Below, one piece after another: positions 12,834 to 27,439 of a DNA stretch of 64,000 bases. The DNA comes from Halictus rubicundus (lineage: Eukaryota > Arthropoda > Insecta > Hymenoptera > Halictidae), in contig NW_027488788.1 of NCBI RefSeq assembly GCF_050948215.1, positions 1-64,000 on the forward strand. Direction: 5' to 3'. The notes under the pieces are model-generated. The model searched no databases. It was not told the DNA's origin and saw only the letters and a program-made list of their open reading frames with translations. Every line of letters begins with the position of its first letter. Within the stretch, counting starts at the first letter, position 1. Position numbers and translations under genes: made by a program.

Positions 12834-15000
12834 TATTCTCTATCCTATCCTATCCTCTATCATATCCTATCCTCTATCCTATCCTATCCTGTATCCTATC
12901 CTATCCTCTATCGTATCCTATCCTCTATCCTATCCTATCCTCTATCGAATCCTATCCTCTATCCTATATTATCCTCTATCCTATCCTATCCTCTATCCTA
13001 TCCTATCCTCTATCCTATCCTATCCTCTATCCTATCCTATCCTCTATCTTATCCTATCCTCTATCGTATCCTATCCTCTATCCTATTAAATCCTATATCG
13101 TATCCTCTATCCTATCCTATCCTCTATCGTATCCTATAATCTATCCTATCCTATCCTCTATCCTATCCTATCCTCTATCCTATCCTATTCTCTATCCTAT
13201 TATATCCTCTATCCTATCCTATCCTCTATCCTATCCTATCCTCTATCCTATCCTATCCTCTATCCTATCCTATCCTCACTCCTATCCTATCCTCTATCCT
13301 ATCCTATTCTCTATCATATCCTATCCTCTATCGTATCCTATCTTCTATCGTATCCTATACTCTATCCTATTAAATCCTATATCGTATCCTCTATCCTATC
13401 CTATCCTCTATCCTATCCTATCCTCTATCCTATCCTATCCTCTATCCTATCCTATCCTCTATCCCATCCTATTCTCTATCCTATCCTATCCTCTATCCTA
13501 TCCTATCCTCTATCATATCCTATCCTCTATCCTATCCTATCCTGTATGCTATCCTATCCTCTATCCTATCCTATCCTCTATCCTATCCTATCCTGTATCA
13601 TATCCTATCCTCTATCCTATCCTATCCTCTATCCTATTCTATCCTCTATCCTATCCAATCCTATATCCTATTCTCTATCCTATCCTATCCTCTATCGTAT
13701 CCTATCCCCTATCCTATCCAATCCTCTATCCTATCCTATCCGCTATCCTATCCAATCCTATATCCTATTCTCTATCCTATCCTATCCTCTATCCTATCCT
13801 ATCCTTTATCGTATCCTATCCTCTATCCTATTAAATCCTATATCGGATCCTCTATCCTATCCTATCCTCTATCGTATCCTATCCTCTATCCTATCCTATC
13901 CTCTATCCTATCCTGTCCTCTATCCTATCCTATCCTCTATCCTATATTATCCTCTATCCTATCCTATCCTCTATCCTATCCTATCCTCTATCCTATCCTA
14001 TCCTCTATCCTATCCTATCCTCTATCGTATCATATCCTCTATCCTATCCTATCCTCTATCGTATCCTATCCTCCATCGTATCCTAACCTCTATCCTATAT
14101 TATCCTCTATCCTAACCCATCCTCTATCCTATCCTATCCTCTATCCTATCCTATCCTCTATCCTATCCTATCCTCTATCCTATTAAATCCTATATCGTAT
14201 CCTCTATCCTATCCTTTCCTCTATCCTATCCTATTCTCTATCCTATCCTATCCTCTATCCTATCGTATCCTCTATCGTATCCTATCCTCTATCCTATTAA
14301 ATCCTATATCGTATCCTCTATCCTATCCTTATCCTCTATCGTATCCTATCCTCTATCCTATCCTATCCTCTATCCTATCCTATCCTCTATCCTATCCTAT
14401 CCTCTATCCTATCCTATCCTCTATCCTATCCTATCCTATCCTATCCTCTATCCTATCCTATCCTCTATCCTATCCTATCCTCTATCCTATCCTATCCTCT
14501 ATCCTATCCTATCCTCTATCCTATCCTATCCTCTATCCTATATTATCCTCTATTATATCCTATCCTCTATCCTATCCTATCCTCTATCCTATCCTATCCT
14601 CTATCCTATCCTATCCTCTATCCTATCCTATCCTCTATCCTATCCTATCCTGTATCATATCCTATTCTCTATCCTATCCTATCCTCTATCTTATCCTATC
14701 CCCTATCCTATCCAATCCTCTATCCTATCCTATCCGCTATCCTATCCAATCCTATATCCTATTCTCTATCCTATCCTATCCTCTATCCTATTCTATCCTC
14801 TATCCTATCCAATCCTATATCCTATTCTCTATCCTATCCAATCCCCTATCCTATCCTATCCGCTATCCTATCCAATCCTATATCCTATCCTCTATCCTAT
14901 CCTATCCTTTATCGTATCCTATCCTCTATCCTATTAAATCCTATATCGTATCCTCTATCCTATCCTATCCTCTATCGTATCCTATCCTCTATCCTATCCT
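12834..15000 (+). repeat. Copy A of a duplication with 7,238-bp spacing
   Basis: This block matches 20,072 onward at a constant offset of 7,238 bp. CTATCGAATCC is at 12,946 and 20,184. TATTAAATCC is at 14,183 and 21,421. TCCTTATCC is at 14,329 and 21,567. A 189-codon stretch in between (13,546-14,115 and 20,784-21,353) has an identical translation, so divergence is very low. After about 14,430 copy A carries 17 bp more, consistent with gain or loss of one monomer. Similarity begins at 12,834, left of which the units differ. Confidence 0.8.
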
Positions 15001-16399
15001 ATCCTCTATCCTATCCTATCCTCTATCCTATCCTATCCTCTATCCTATATTATCCTCTATCCTATCCCATCCTCTATCCTATCCTATCCTCTATCGTATA
15101 TTATCCTCTATCCTATCCCATCCTCTATCCTATCCTATCCTCTATCCTATCCTATCCTCTATCCTATCCTATCCTCTATCCTATCCTATCCTCTATCCTA
15201 TCCTATCCTCTATCGTATCCTGTCCTCTATCCTATCCTATCCTGTATCCTATCCTATCCTCTATCCTATCCTATCCTCTATCCTATCCTATCCTGTATCA
15301 TATCCTATCCTCTATCCTATCCTATCCTCTATCCTATTCTATCCTCTATCCTATCCAATCCTATATCCTATTCTCTATCCTATCCTATCCTCTATCATAT
15401 CCTATCCTCTATCCTATCCTATCCTGTATCCTATCCTATCCTCTATCCTATCCTATCCTCTATCCTATCCTATCCTCTATCGAATCCTATCCTCTATCCT
15501 ATATTATCCTCTATCCTATCCTATCCTCTATCCTATCCTATCCTCTATCCTATCCTATCCTCTATCCTATCCTATCCTCTATCTTATCCTATCCTCTATC
15601 GTATCCTATCCTCTATCCTATTAAATCCTATATCGTATCCTCTATCCTATCCTATCCTCTATCGTATCCTATCCTCTATCCTATCCTATCCTCTATCCTA
15701 TCCTATCCTCTATCCTATCCTATTCTCTATCCTATCCTATCCTCTATCCTATCCTATCCTCTATCCTATCCTATCCTCTATCCTATCCTATCCTCTATCC
15801 TATCCTATCCTCACTCCTATCCTATCCTCTATCCTATCCTATTCTCTATCATATCCTATCCTCTATCGTATCCTATCTTCTATCGTATCCTATACTCTAT
15901 CCTATTAAATCCTATATCGTATCCTCTATCCTATCCTATCCTCTATCCTATCCTATCCTCTATCCTATCCTATCCTCTATCCTATCCTATCCTCTATCCC
16001 ATCCTATTCTCTATCCTATCCTATCCTCTATCCTATCCTATCCTCTATCATATCCTATCCTCTATCCTATCCTATCCTGTATCCTATCCTATCCTCTATC
16101 CTATCCTATCCTCTATCCTATCCTATCCTGTATCATATCCTATCCTCTATCCTATCCTATCCTCTATCCTATTCTATCCTCTATCCTATCCAATCCTATA
16201 TCCTATTCTCTATCCTATCCTATCCTCTATCGTATCCTATCCCCTATCCTATCCAATCCTCTATCCTATCCTATCCGCTATCCTATCCAATCCTATATCC
16301 TATTCTCTATCCTATCCTATCCTCTATCCTATCCTATCCTTTATCGTATCCTATCCTCTATCCTATTAAATCCTATATCGGATCCTCTATCCTATCCTA

Positions 16400-19300
16400 T
16401 CCTCTATCGTATCCTATCCTCTATCCTATCCTATCCTCTATCCTATCCTGTCCTCTATCCTATCCTATCCTCTATCCTATATTATCCTCTATCCTATCCT
16501 ATCCTCTATCCTATCCTATCCTCTATCCTATCCTATCCTCTACCTATCCTATCCTCTATCGTATCATATCCTCTATGCTATCCTATCCTCTATCGTATCC
16601 TATCCTCCATCGTATCCTATCCTCTATCCTATATTATCCTCTATCCTAACCCATCCTCTATCCTATCCTATCCTCTATCCTATCCTATCCTCTATCCTAT
16701 CCTATCCTCTATCCTATCCTATCCTCTATCCTATTAAATCCTATATCGTATCCTCTATCCTATCCTTTCCTCTATCCTATCCTATTCTCTATCCTATCCT
16801 ATCCTCTATCCTATCGTATCCTCTATCGTATCCTATCCTCTATCCTATTAAATCCTATATCGTATCCTCTATCCTATCCTATCCTCTATCCTATCCTTAT
16901 CCTCTATCGTATCCTATCCTCTATCCTATCCTATCCTCTATCCTATCCTATCCTCTATCCTATCCTATCCTCTATCCTATCCTATCCTCTATCCTATCCT
17001 ATCCTCTATCCTATCCTATCCTCTATCCTATCCTATCCTCTATCCTATCCTATCCTCTATCCTATCCTATCCTCTATCCTATCCTATCCTCTATCCTATC
17101 CTATCCTCTATCCTATCCTATCCTCTATCCTATATTATCCTCTATTATATCCTATCCTCTATCCTATCCTATCCTCTATCCTATCCTATCCTCTATCCTA
17201 TCCTATCCTCTATAATATCCTATCCTATATCCTATCCTATCCTCTATCCTATATTATCCTCTATCCTATCCTATCCTCTATCCTATCCTATCCTCTATCC
17301 TATCCTATCCTCTATCCTATCCTATCCTCTATCCTATCCTATCCTCTATCCTATCCTATCCTCTATCCTATCCTATCCTCTATCCTATCCTATCCTCTAT
17401 CCTATCCTATCCTCTATCCTATCCTATCCTCTATCCTATCCTATCCTCTATCCTATCCTATCCTCTATCCTATATTATCCTCTATTATATCCTATCCTCT
17501 ATCCTATCCTATCCTCTATCCTATCCTATCCTCTATCCTATCCTCTATCCTATCCTATCCTCTATCCTATCCTATCCTCTATCCTATCGTATCCTCTATC
17601 CTATCCTATTCTCTATCCTATCCTATCCTCTATCCTATCCTATCCTCTATCCTATCCTATCCTCTATCCTATCCTATCCTCTATCCTATCCTATCCTCAC
17701 TCCTATCCTATCCTCTATCCTATCCTATTCTCTATCATATCCTATCCTCTATCGTATCCTATCTTCTATCGTATCCTATACTCTATCCTATTAAATCCTA
17801 TATCGTATCCTCTATCCTATCCTCTATCCTATCCTATCCTCTATCCTATCCTATCCTCTATCCTATCCTATCCTCTATCCCATCCTATTCTCTATCCTAT
17901 CCTATCCTCTATCCTATCCTGTCCTCTATCCTATCCTATCCTCTATCCTATATTATCCTCTATCCTATCCTATCCTCTATCCTATCCTATCCTCTATCCT
18001 ATCCTATCCTCTACCTATCCTATCCTCTATCGTATCATATCCTCTATGCTATCCTATCCTCTATCGTATCCTATCCTCCATCGTATCCTATCCTCTATCC
18101 TATATTATCCTCTATCCTAACCCATCCTCTATCCTATCCTATCCTCTATCCTATCCTATCCTCTATCCTATCCTATCCTCTATCCTATCCTATCCTCTAT
18201 CCTATTAAATCCTATATCGTATCCTCTATCCTATCCTTTCCTCTATCCTATCCTATTCTCTATCCTATCCTATCCTCTATCCTATCGTATCCTCTATCGT
18301 ATCCTATCCTCTATCCTATTAAATCCTATATCGTATCCTCTATCCTATCCTATCCTCTATCCTATCCTTATCCTCTATCGTATCCTATCCTCTATCCTAT
18401 CCTATCCTCTATCCTATCCTATCCTCTATCCTATCCTATCCTCTATCCTATCCTATCCTCTATCCTATCCTATCCTCTATCCTATCCTATCCTCTATCCT
18501 ATCCTATCCTCTATCCTATCCTATCCTCTATCCTATCCTATCCTCTATCCTATCCTATCCTCTATCCTATATTATCCTCTATTATATCCTATCCTCTATC
18601 CTATCCTATCCTCTATCCTATCCTATCCTCTATCCTATCCTATCCTCTATAATATCCTATCCTATATCCTATCCTATCCTCTATCCTATATTATCCTCTA
18701 TCCTATCCTATCCTCTATCCTATCCTATCCTCTATCCTATCCTATCCTCTATCCTATCCTATCCTCTATCCTATCCTATCCTCTATCCTATCCTATCCTC
18801 TATCCTATCCTATCCTCTATCCTATCCTATCCTCTATCCTATCCTATCCTCTATCCTATCCTATCCTCTATCCTATCCTATCCTCTATCCTATCCTATCC
18901 TCTATCCTATATTATCCTCTATTATATCCTATCCTCTATCCTATCCTATCCTCTATCCTATCCTATCCTCTATCCTATCCTCTATCCTATCCTATCCTCT
19001 ATCCTATCCTATCCTCTATCCTATCGTATCCTCTATCCTATCCTATTCTCTATCCTATCCTATCCTCTATCCTATCCTATCCTCTATCCTATCCTATCCT
19101 CTATCCTATCCTATCCTCTATCCTATCCTATCCTCACTCCTATCCTATCCTCTATCCTATCCTATTCTCTATCATATCCTATCCTCTATCGTATCCTATC
19201 TTCTATCGTATCCTATACTCTATCCTATTAAATCCTATATCGTATCCTCTATCCTATCCTATCCTCTATCCTATCCTATCCTCTATCCTATCCTATCCTC

Positions 19301-22300
19301 TATCCCATCCTATTCTCTATCCTATCCTATCCTCTATCCTATCCTATCCTCTATCATATCCTATCCTCTATCCTATCCTATCCTGTATCCTATCCTATCC
19401 TCTATCCTATCCTATCCTCTATCCTATCCTATCCTGTATCATATCCTATCCTCTATCCTATCCTATCCTCTATCCTATTCTATCCTCTATCCTATCCAAT
19501 CCTATATCCTATTCTCTATCCTATCCTATCCTCTATCGTATCCTATCCCCTATCCTATCCAATCCTCTATCCTATCCTATCCGCTATCCTATCCAATCCT
19601 ATATCCTATTCTCTATCCTATCCTATCCTCTATCCTATCCTATCCTTTATCGTATCCTATCCTCTATCCTATTAAATCCTATATCGGATCCTCTATCCTA
19701 TCCTATCCTCTATCGTATCCTATCCTCTATCCTATCCTATCCTCTATCCTATCCTGTCCTCTATCCTATCCTATCCTCTATCCTATATTATCCTCTATCC
19801 TATCCTATCCTCTATCCTATCCTATCCTCTATCCTATCCTATCCTCTACCTATCCTATCCTCTATCGTATCATATCCTCTATGCTATCCTATCCTCTATC
19901 GTATCCTATCCTCCATCGTATCCTATCCTCTATCCTATATTATCCTCTACCCTAACCCATCCTCTATCCTATCCTATCCTCTATCCTATCCTATCCTCTA
20001 TCCTATCCTATCCTCTATCCTATTAAATCCTATATCGTATCCTCTATCCTATCCTTTCCTCTATCCTATCCTATTCTCTATCCTATCCTATCCTCTATCA
20101 TATCCTATCCTCTATCCTATCCTATCCTGTATCCTATCCTATCCTCTATCGTATCCTATCCTCTATCCTATCCTATCCTCTATCGAATCCTATCCTCTAT
20201 CCTATATTATCCTCTATCCTATCCTATCCTCTATCCTATCCTATCCTCTATCCTATCCTATCCTCTATCCTATCCTATCCTCTATCTTATCCTATCCTCT
20301 ATCGTATCCTATCCTCTATCCTATTAAATCCTATATCGTATCCTCTATCCTATCCTATCCTCTATCGTATCCTATAATCTATCCTATCCTATCCTCTATC
20401 CTATCCTATCCTCTATCCTATCCTATTCTCTATCCTATCCTATCCTCTATCCTATCCTATCCTCTATCCTATCCTATCCTCTATCCTATCCTATCCTCTA
20501 TCCTATCCTATCCTCACTCCTATCCTATCCTCTATCCTATCCTATTCTCTATCATATCCTATCCTCTATCGTATCCTATCTTCTATCGTATCCTATACTC
20601 TATCCTATTAAATCCTATATCGTATCCTCTATCCTATCCTATCCTCTATCCTATCCTATCCTCTATCCTATCCTATCCTCTATCCTATCCTATCCTCTAT
20701 CCCATCCTATTCTCTATCCTATCCTATCCTCTATCCTATCCTATCCTCTATCATATCCTATCCTCTATCCTATCCTATCCTGTATGCTATCCTATCCTCT
20801 ATCCTATCCTATCCTCTATCCTATCCTATCCTGTATCATATCCTATCCTCTATCCTATCCTATCCTCTATCCTATTCTATCCTCTATCCTATCCAATCCT
20901 ATATCCTATTCTCTATCCTATCCTATCCTCTATCGTATCCTATCCCCTATCCTATCCAATCCTCTATCCTATCCTATCCGCTATCCTATCCAATCCTATA
21001 TCCTATTCTCTATCCTATCCTATCCTCTATCCTATCCTATCCTTTATCGTATCCTATCCTCTATCCTATTAAATCCTATATCGGATCCTCTATCCTATCC
21101 TATCCTCTATCGTATCCTATCCTCTATCCTATCCTATCCTCTATCCTATCCTGTCCTCTATCCTATCCTATCCTCTATCCTATATTATCCTCTATCCTAT
21201 CCTATCCTCTATCCTATCCTATCCTCTATCCTATCCTATCCTCTATCCTATCCTATCCTCTATCGTATCATATCCTCTATCCTATCCTATCCTCTATCGT
21301 ATCCTATCCTCCATCGTATCCTAACCTCTATCCTATATTATCCTCTATCCTAACCCATCCTCTATCCTATCCTATCCTCTATCCTATCCTATCCTCTATC
21401 CTATCCTATCCTCTATCCTATTAAATCCTATATCGTATCCTCTATCCTATCCTTTCCTCTATCCTATCCTATTCTCTATCCTATCCTATCCTCTATCCTA
21501 TCGTATCCTCTATCGTATCCTATCCTCTATCCTATTAAATCCTATATCGTATCCTCTATCCTATCCTTATCCTCTATCGTATCCTATCCTCTATCCTATC
21601 CTATCCTCTATCCTATCCTATCCTCTATCCTATCCTATCCTCTATCCTATCCTATCCTCTATCCTATCCTATCCTCTATCCTATCCTATCCTCTATCCTA
21701 TCCTATCCTCTATCCTATCCTATCCTCTATCCTATCCTATCCTCTATCCTATATTATCCTCTATTATATCCTATCCTCTATCCTATCCTATCCTCTATCC
21801 TATCCTATCCTCTATCCTATCCTATCCTCTATCCTATCCTATCCTCTATCCTATCCTATCCTGTATCATATCCTATTCTCTATCCTATCCTATCCTCTAT
21901 CTTATCCTATCCCCTATCCTATCCAATCCTCTATCCTATCCTATCCGCTATCCTATCCAATCCTATATCCTATTCTCTATCCTATCCTATCCTCTATCCT
22001 ATTCTATCCTCTATCCTATCCAATCCTATATCCTATTCTCTATCCTATCCAATCCCCTATCCTATCCTATCCGCTATCCTATCCAATCCTATATCCTATC
22101 CTCTATCCTATCCTATCCTCTATCGTATCCTATCCTCTATCCTATCCTATCCTCTATCCTATCCTATCCTCTATCCTATCCTATCCTCTATCCTATATTA
22201 TCCTCTATCCTATCCCATCCTCTATCCTATCCTATCCTCTATCCTATATTATCCTCTATCCTATCCCATCCTCTATCCTATCCTATCCTCTATCCTATCC

Positions 22301-25300
22301 TATCCTCTATCCTATCCTATCCTCTATCCTATCCTATCCTCTATCCTATCCTATCCTCTATCCTATCCTATCCTCTATCGTATCCTATCCTCTATCCTAT
22401 CCTATCCTCTATCCTATCCTATCCTCTATCCTACCCTTATCCTCTATCGTATCCTATCCTCTATCGTATCCTATCCTCTATCCTATCCTATCCTCTATCC
22501 TATCCTATCCTCTATCCTATCCTATCCTCTATCCTATCCTATCCTCTATCCTATCCTATCCTCTATCCTATCCTCTATCCTCTATCCTATCCTATCCTCT
22601 ATCGTATCCTATCCTCTATCCTATTAAATCCTATATCGTATCCTCTATCCTATCCTATCCTCTATCGTATCCTGTCCTCTATCCTATCCTATCCTCTATC
22701 CTATCCTATCCTCTATCCTATCCTATCCTCTATCCTATCCCATCCTCTATCCTATCCTATCCTCTATCCTATATTATCCTCTATCCTATCCCATCCTCTA
22801 TCCTATCCTATCCTCTATCCTATCCTATCCTCTATCCTATTCTATCCTCTATCCTATCCAATCCTATATCCTATTCTCTATCCTATCCTATCCTCTATCG
22901 TATCCTATCCCCTATCCTATCCAATCCTCTATCCTATCCTATCCGCTATCCTATCCAATCCTATATCCTATTCTCTATCCTATCCTATCCTCTATCCTAT
23001 CCTATCCTTTATCGTATCCTATCCTCTATCCTATTAAATCCTATATCGGATCCTCTATCCTATCCTATCCTCTATCGTATCCTATCCTCTATCCTATCCT
23101 ATCCTCTATCCTATCCTGTCCTCTATCCTATCCTATCCTCTATCCTATATTATCCTCTATCCTATCCTATCCTCTATCCTATCCTATCCTCTATCCTATC
23201 CTATCCTCTACCTATCCTATCCTCTATCGTATCATATCCTCTATGCTATCCTATCCTCTATCGTATCCTATCCTCCATCGTATCCTATCCTCTATCCTAT
23301 ATTATCCTCTATCCTAACCCATCCTCTATCCTATCCTATCCTCTATCCTATCCTATCCTCTATCCTATCCTATCCTCTATCCTATTAAATCCTATATCGT
23401 ATCCTCTATCCTATCCTTTCCTCTATCCTATCCTATTCTCTATCCTATCCTATCCTCTATCCTATCGTATCCTCTATCGTATCCTATCCTCTATCCTATT
23501 AAATCCTATATCGTATCCTCTATCCTATCCTATCCTCTATCCTATCCTTATCCTCTATCGTATCCTATCCTCTATCCTATCCTATCCTCTATCCTATCCT
23601 ATCCTCTATCCTATCCTATCCTCTATCCTATCCTATCCTCTATCCTATCCTATCCTCTATCCTATCCTATCCTCTATCCTATCCTATCCTCTATCCTATC
23701 CTATCCTCTATCCTATCCTATCCTCTATCCTATCCTATCCTCTATCCTATCCTATCCTCTATCCTATCCTATCCTCTATCCTATATTATCCTCTATTATA
23801 TCCTATCCTCTATCCTATCCTATCCTCTATCCTATCCTATCCTCTATCCTATCCTATCCTCTATAATATCCTATCCTATATCCTATCCTATCCTCTATCC
23901 TATATTATCCTCTATCCTATCCTATCCTCTATCCTATCCTATCCTCTATCCTATCCTATCCTCTATCCTATCCTATCCTCTATCCTATCCTATCCTCTAT
24001 CCTATCCTATCCTCTATCCTATCCTATCCTCTATCCTATCCTATCCTCTATCCTATCCTATCCTCTATCCTATCCTATCCTCTATCCTATCCTATCCTCT
24101 ATCCTATCCTATCCTCTATCCTATATTATCCTCTATTATATCCTATCCTCTATCCTATCCTATCCTCTATCCTATCCTATCCTCTATCCTATCCTCTATC
24201 CTATCCTATCCTCTATCCTATCCTATCCTCTATCCTATCGTATCCTCTATCCTATCCTATTCTCTATCCTATCCTATCCTCTATCCTATCCTATCCTCTA
24301 TCCTATCCTATCCTCTATCCTATCCTATCCTCTATCCTATCCTATCCTCACTCCTATCCTATCCTCTATCCTATCCTATTCTCTATCATATCCTATCCTC
24401 TATCGTATCCTATCTTCTATCGTATCCTATACTCTATCCTATTAAATCCTATATCGTATCCTCTATCCTATCCTATCCTCTATCCTATCCTATCCTCTAT
24501 CCTATCCTATCCTCTATCCTATCCTATCCTCTATCCCATCCTATTCTCTATCCTATCCTATCCTCTATCCTATCCTATCCTCTATCATATCCTATCCTCT
24601 ATCCTATCCTATCCTGTATCCTATCCTATCCTCTATCCTATCCTATCCTCTATCCTATCCTATCCTGTATCATATCCTATCCTCTATCCTATCCTATCCT
24701 CTATCCTATTCTATCCTCTATCCTATCCAATCCTATATCCTATTCTCTATCCTATCCTATCCTCTATCGTATCCTATCCCCTATCCTATCCAATCCTCTA
24801 TCCTATCCTATCCGCTATCCTATCCAATCCTATATCCTATTCTCTATCCTATCCTATCCTCTATCCTATCCTATCCTTTATCGTATCCTATCCTCTATCC
24901 TATTAAATCCTATATCGGATCCTCTATCCTATCCTATCCTCTATCGTATCCTATCCTCTATCCTATCCTATCCTCTATCCTATCCTGTCCTCTATCCTAT
25001 CCTATCCTCTATCCTATATTATCCTCTATCCTATCCTATCCTCTATCCTATCCTATCCTCTATCCTATCCTATCCTCTACCTATCCTATCCTCTATCGTA
25101 TCATATCCTCTATGCTATCCTATCCTCTATCGTATCCTATCCTCCATCGTATCCTATCCTCTATCCTATATTATCCTCTATCCTAACCCATCCTCTATCC
25201 TATTCTATCCTCTATCCTATCCTATCCTCTATCCTATCCTATCCTCTATCCTATTAAATCCTATATCGTATCCTCTATCCTATCCTTTCCTCTATCCTAT

Positions 25301-25350
25301 CCTATTCTCTATCCTATCCTATCCTCTATCCTATCGTATCCTCTATCGTA
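16400..25350 (+). repeat. Five-fold repeated block marked by CTATGCTATCC
   Basis: A rare variant series occurs five times: CTACCTATCC, then CGTATCATATCC, then CTATGCTATCC, then CTCCATCGTATCC, then a CCTAACCCATCC unit. The ATGCT marker falls at 16,575, 18,046, 19,881, 23,243 and 25,112, giving spacings of 1,471, 1,835, 3,362 and 1,869 bp. The spacing variation reflects different numbers of plain 17-bp units between conserved cores. I read this as a mosaic of repeated segmental copying rather than one clean higher-order unit. Confidence 0.7.
20072..22100 (+). repeat. Copy B of the duplication with 7,238-bp spacing
   Basis: Partner of 12,834-15,000. The copies differ by single substitutions (a TATTATATCC unit at about 13,200 versus TATCCTATCC here) and by one 17-bp step after 21,650. 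The match fades near 22,100, where copy A has an extra TATTAAATCC unit. Near identity over about 2 kb implies recent duplication or gene conversion. Confidence 0.8.
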
Positions 25351-27439
25351 TCCTATCCTCTATCCTATTAAATCCTATATCGTATCCTCTATCCTATCCT
25401 ATCCTCTATCCTATCCTTATCCTCTATCGTATCCTATCCTCTATCCTATCCTATCCTCTATCCTATCCTATCCTCTATCCTATCCTATCCTCTATCCTAT
25501 CCTATCCTCTATCCTATCCTATCCTCTATCCTATCCTATCCTCTATCCTATCCTATCCTCTATCCTATCCTATCCTCTATCCTATCCTATCCTCTATCCT
25601 ATCCTATCCTCTATCCTATATTATCCTCTATTATATCCTATCCTCTATCCTATCCTATCCTCTATCCTATCCTATCCTCTATCCTATCCTATCCTCTATA
25701 ATATCCTATCCTATATCCTATCCTATCCTCTATCCTATATTATCCTCTATCCTATCCTATCCTCTATCCTATCCTATCCTCTATCCTATCCTATCCTCTA
25801 TCCTATCCTATCCTCTATCCTATCCTATCCTCTATCCTATCCTATCCTCTATCCTATCCTATCCTCTATCCTATCCTATCCTCTATCCTATCCTATCCTC
25901 TATCCTATCCTATCCTCTATCCTATCCTATCCTCTATCCTATCCTATCCTCTATCCTATATTATCCTCTATTATATCCTATCCTCTATCCTATCCTATCC
26001 TCTATCCTATCCTATCCTCTATCCTATCCTCTATCCTATCCTATCCTCTATCCTATCCTATCCTCTATCCTATCGTATCCTCTATCCTATCCTATCCTCT
26101 ATCCTATCCTATCCTCTATCCTATCCCATCCTCCATCCTATCCTATCCTCTATCCTATCCTATCCTCTATCCTATCCTATCGTCTATCCCATCCTATTCT
26201 CTATCCTATCCTATCCTCTATCCTATCCTATCCTCTATCATATACTATCCTCTATCCTATCCTATCCTGTATCCTATCCTATCCTCTATCCTATCCTATC
26301 CTCTATCCTATCCTATCCTGTATCATATCCTATTCTCTATCCTATCCTATCCTCTATCCTATCCTATCCCCTATCCTATCCAATCCTCTATCCTATCCTA
26401 TCCGCTATCCTATCCGCTATCCTATCCAATCCTATATCCTATTCTCTATCCTATCCTATCCTCTATCCTATTCTATCCTCTATCCTATCCAATCCTATAT
26501 CCTATTCTCTATCCTATCCAATCCCCTATCCTATCCTATCCGCTATACTATCCAATCCTATATCCTATCCTCTATCCTATCCTATCCTTTATCGTATCCT
26601 ATCCTCTATCCTATTAAATCCTATATCGTATCCTCTATCCTATCCTATCCTCTATCGTATCCTATCCTGTATCCTATCCTATCCTCTTTCCTATCCTATC
26701 CTCTATCCTATCCTATCCTCTATCCTATATTATCCTCTATCCTATCCCATCCTCTATCCTATTCTATCCTCTATCCTATATTATCCTCTATCCTATCCCA
26801 TCCTCTATCCTATCCTATCCTCTATCCTATCCTATCCTCTATCCTATCCTATCCTCTATCCTATCCTATCCTCTATCCTATCCTATCCTCTATCCTATCC
26901 TATCCTCTATCGTATCCTATCCTCTATCCTATCCTATCCTCTATCCTATCCTATCCTCTATCCTATCCTATCCTCTATCCTACCCATATCCTCTATCGTA
27001 TCCTATCCTCTATCGTATCCTATCCTCTATCCTATCCTATCCTCTATCCTATCCTATCCTCTATCCTATCCTATCCTCTATCCTATCCTCTATCCTCTAT
27101 CCTATCCTATCCTCTATCGTATCCTATCCTCTATCCTATTAAATCCTATATCGTATCCTCTATCCTATCCTATCCTCTATCGTATCCTGTCCTCTATCCT
27201 ATCCTATCCTCTATCCTATCCTATCCTCTATCCTATCCTATCCTCTATCCTATCCCGTCCTCTATCCTATCCTATCCTCTATCCTATATTATCCTCTATC
27301 CTATCCCATCCTCTATCCTATCCTATCCTCTATCCTATCCTATCCTCTATCCTATCCTTTCCTCTATCCTATCCTATTCTCTATCCTATCCTATCCTCTA
27401 TCCTATCGTATCCTCTATCATATCCTATCCTCTATCCTA

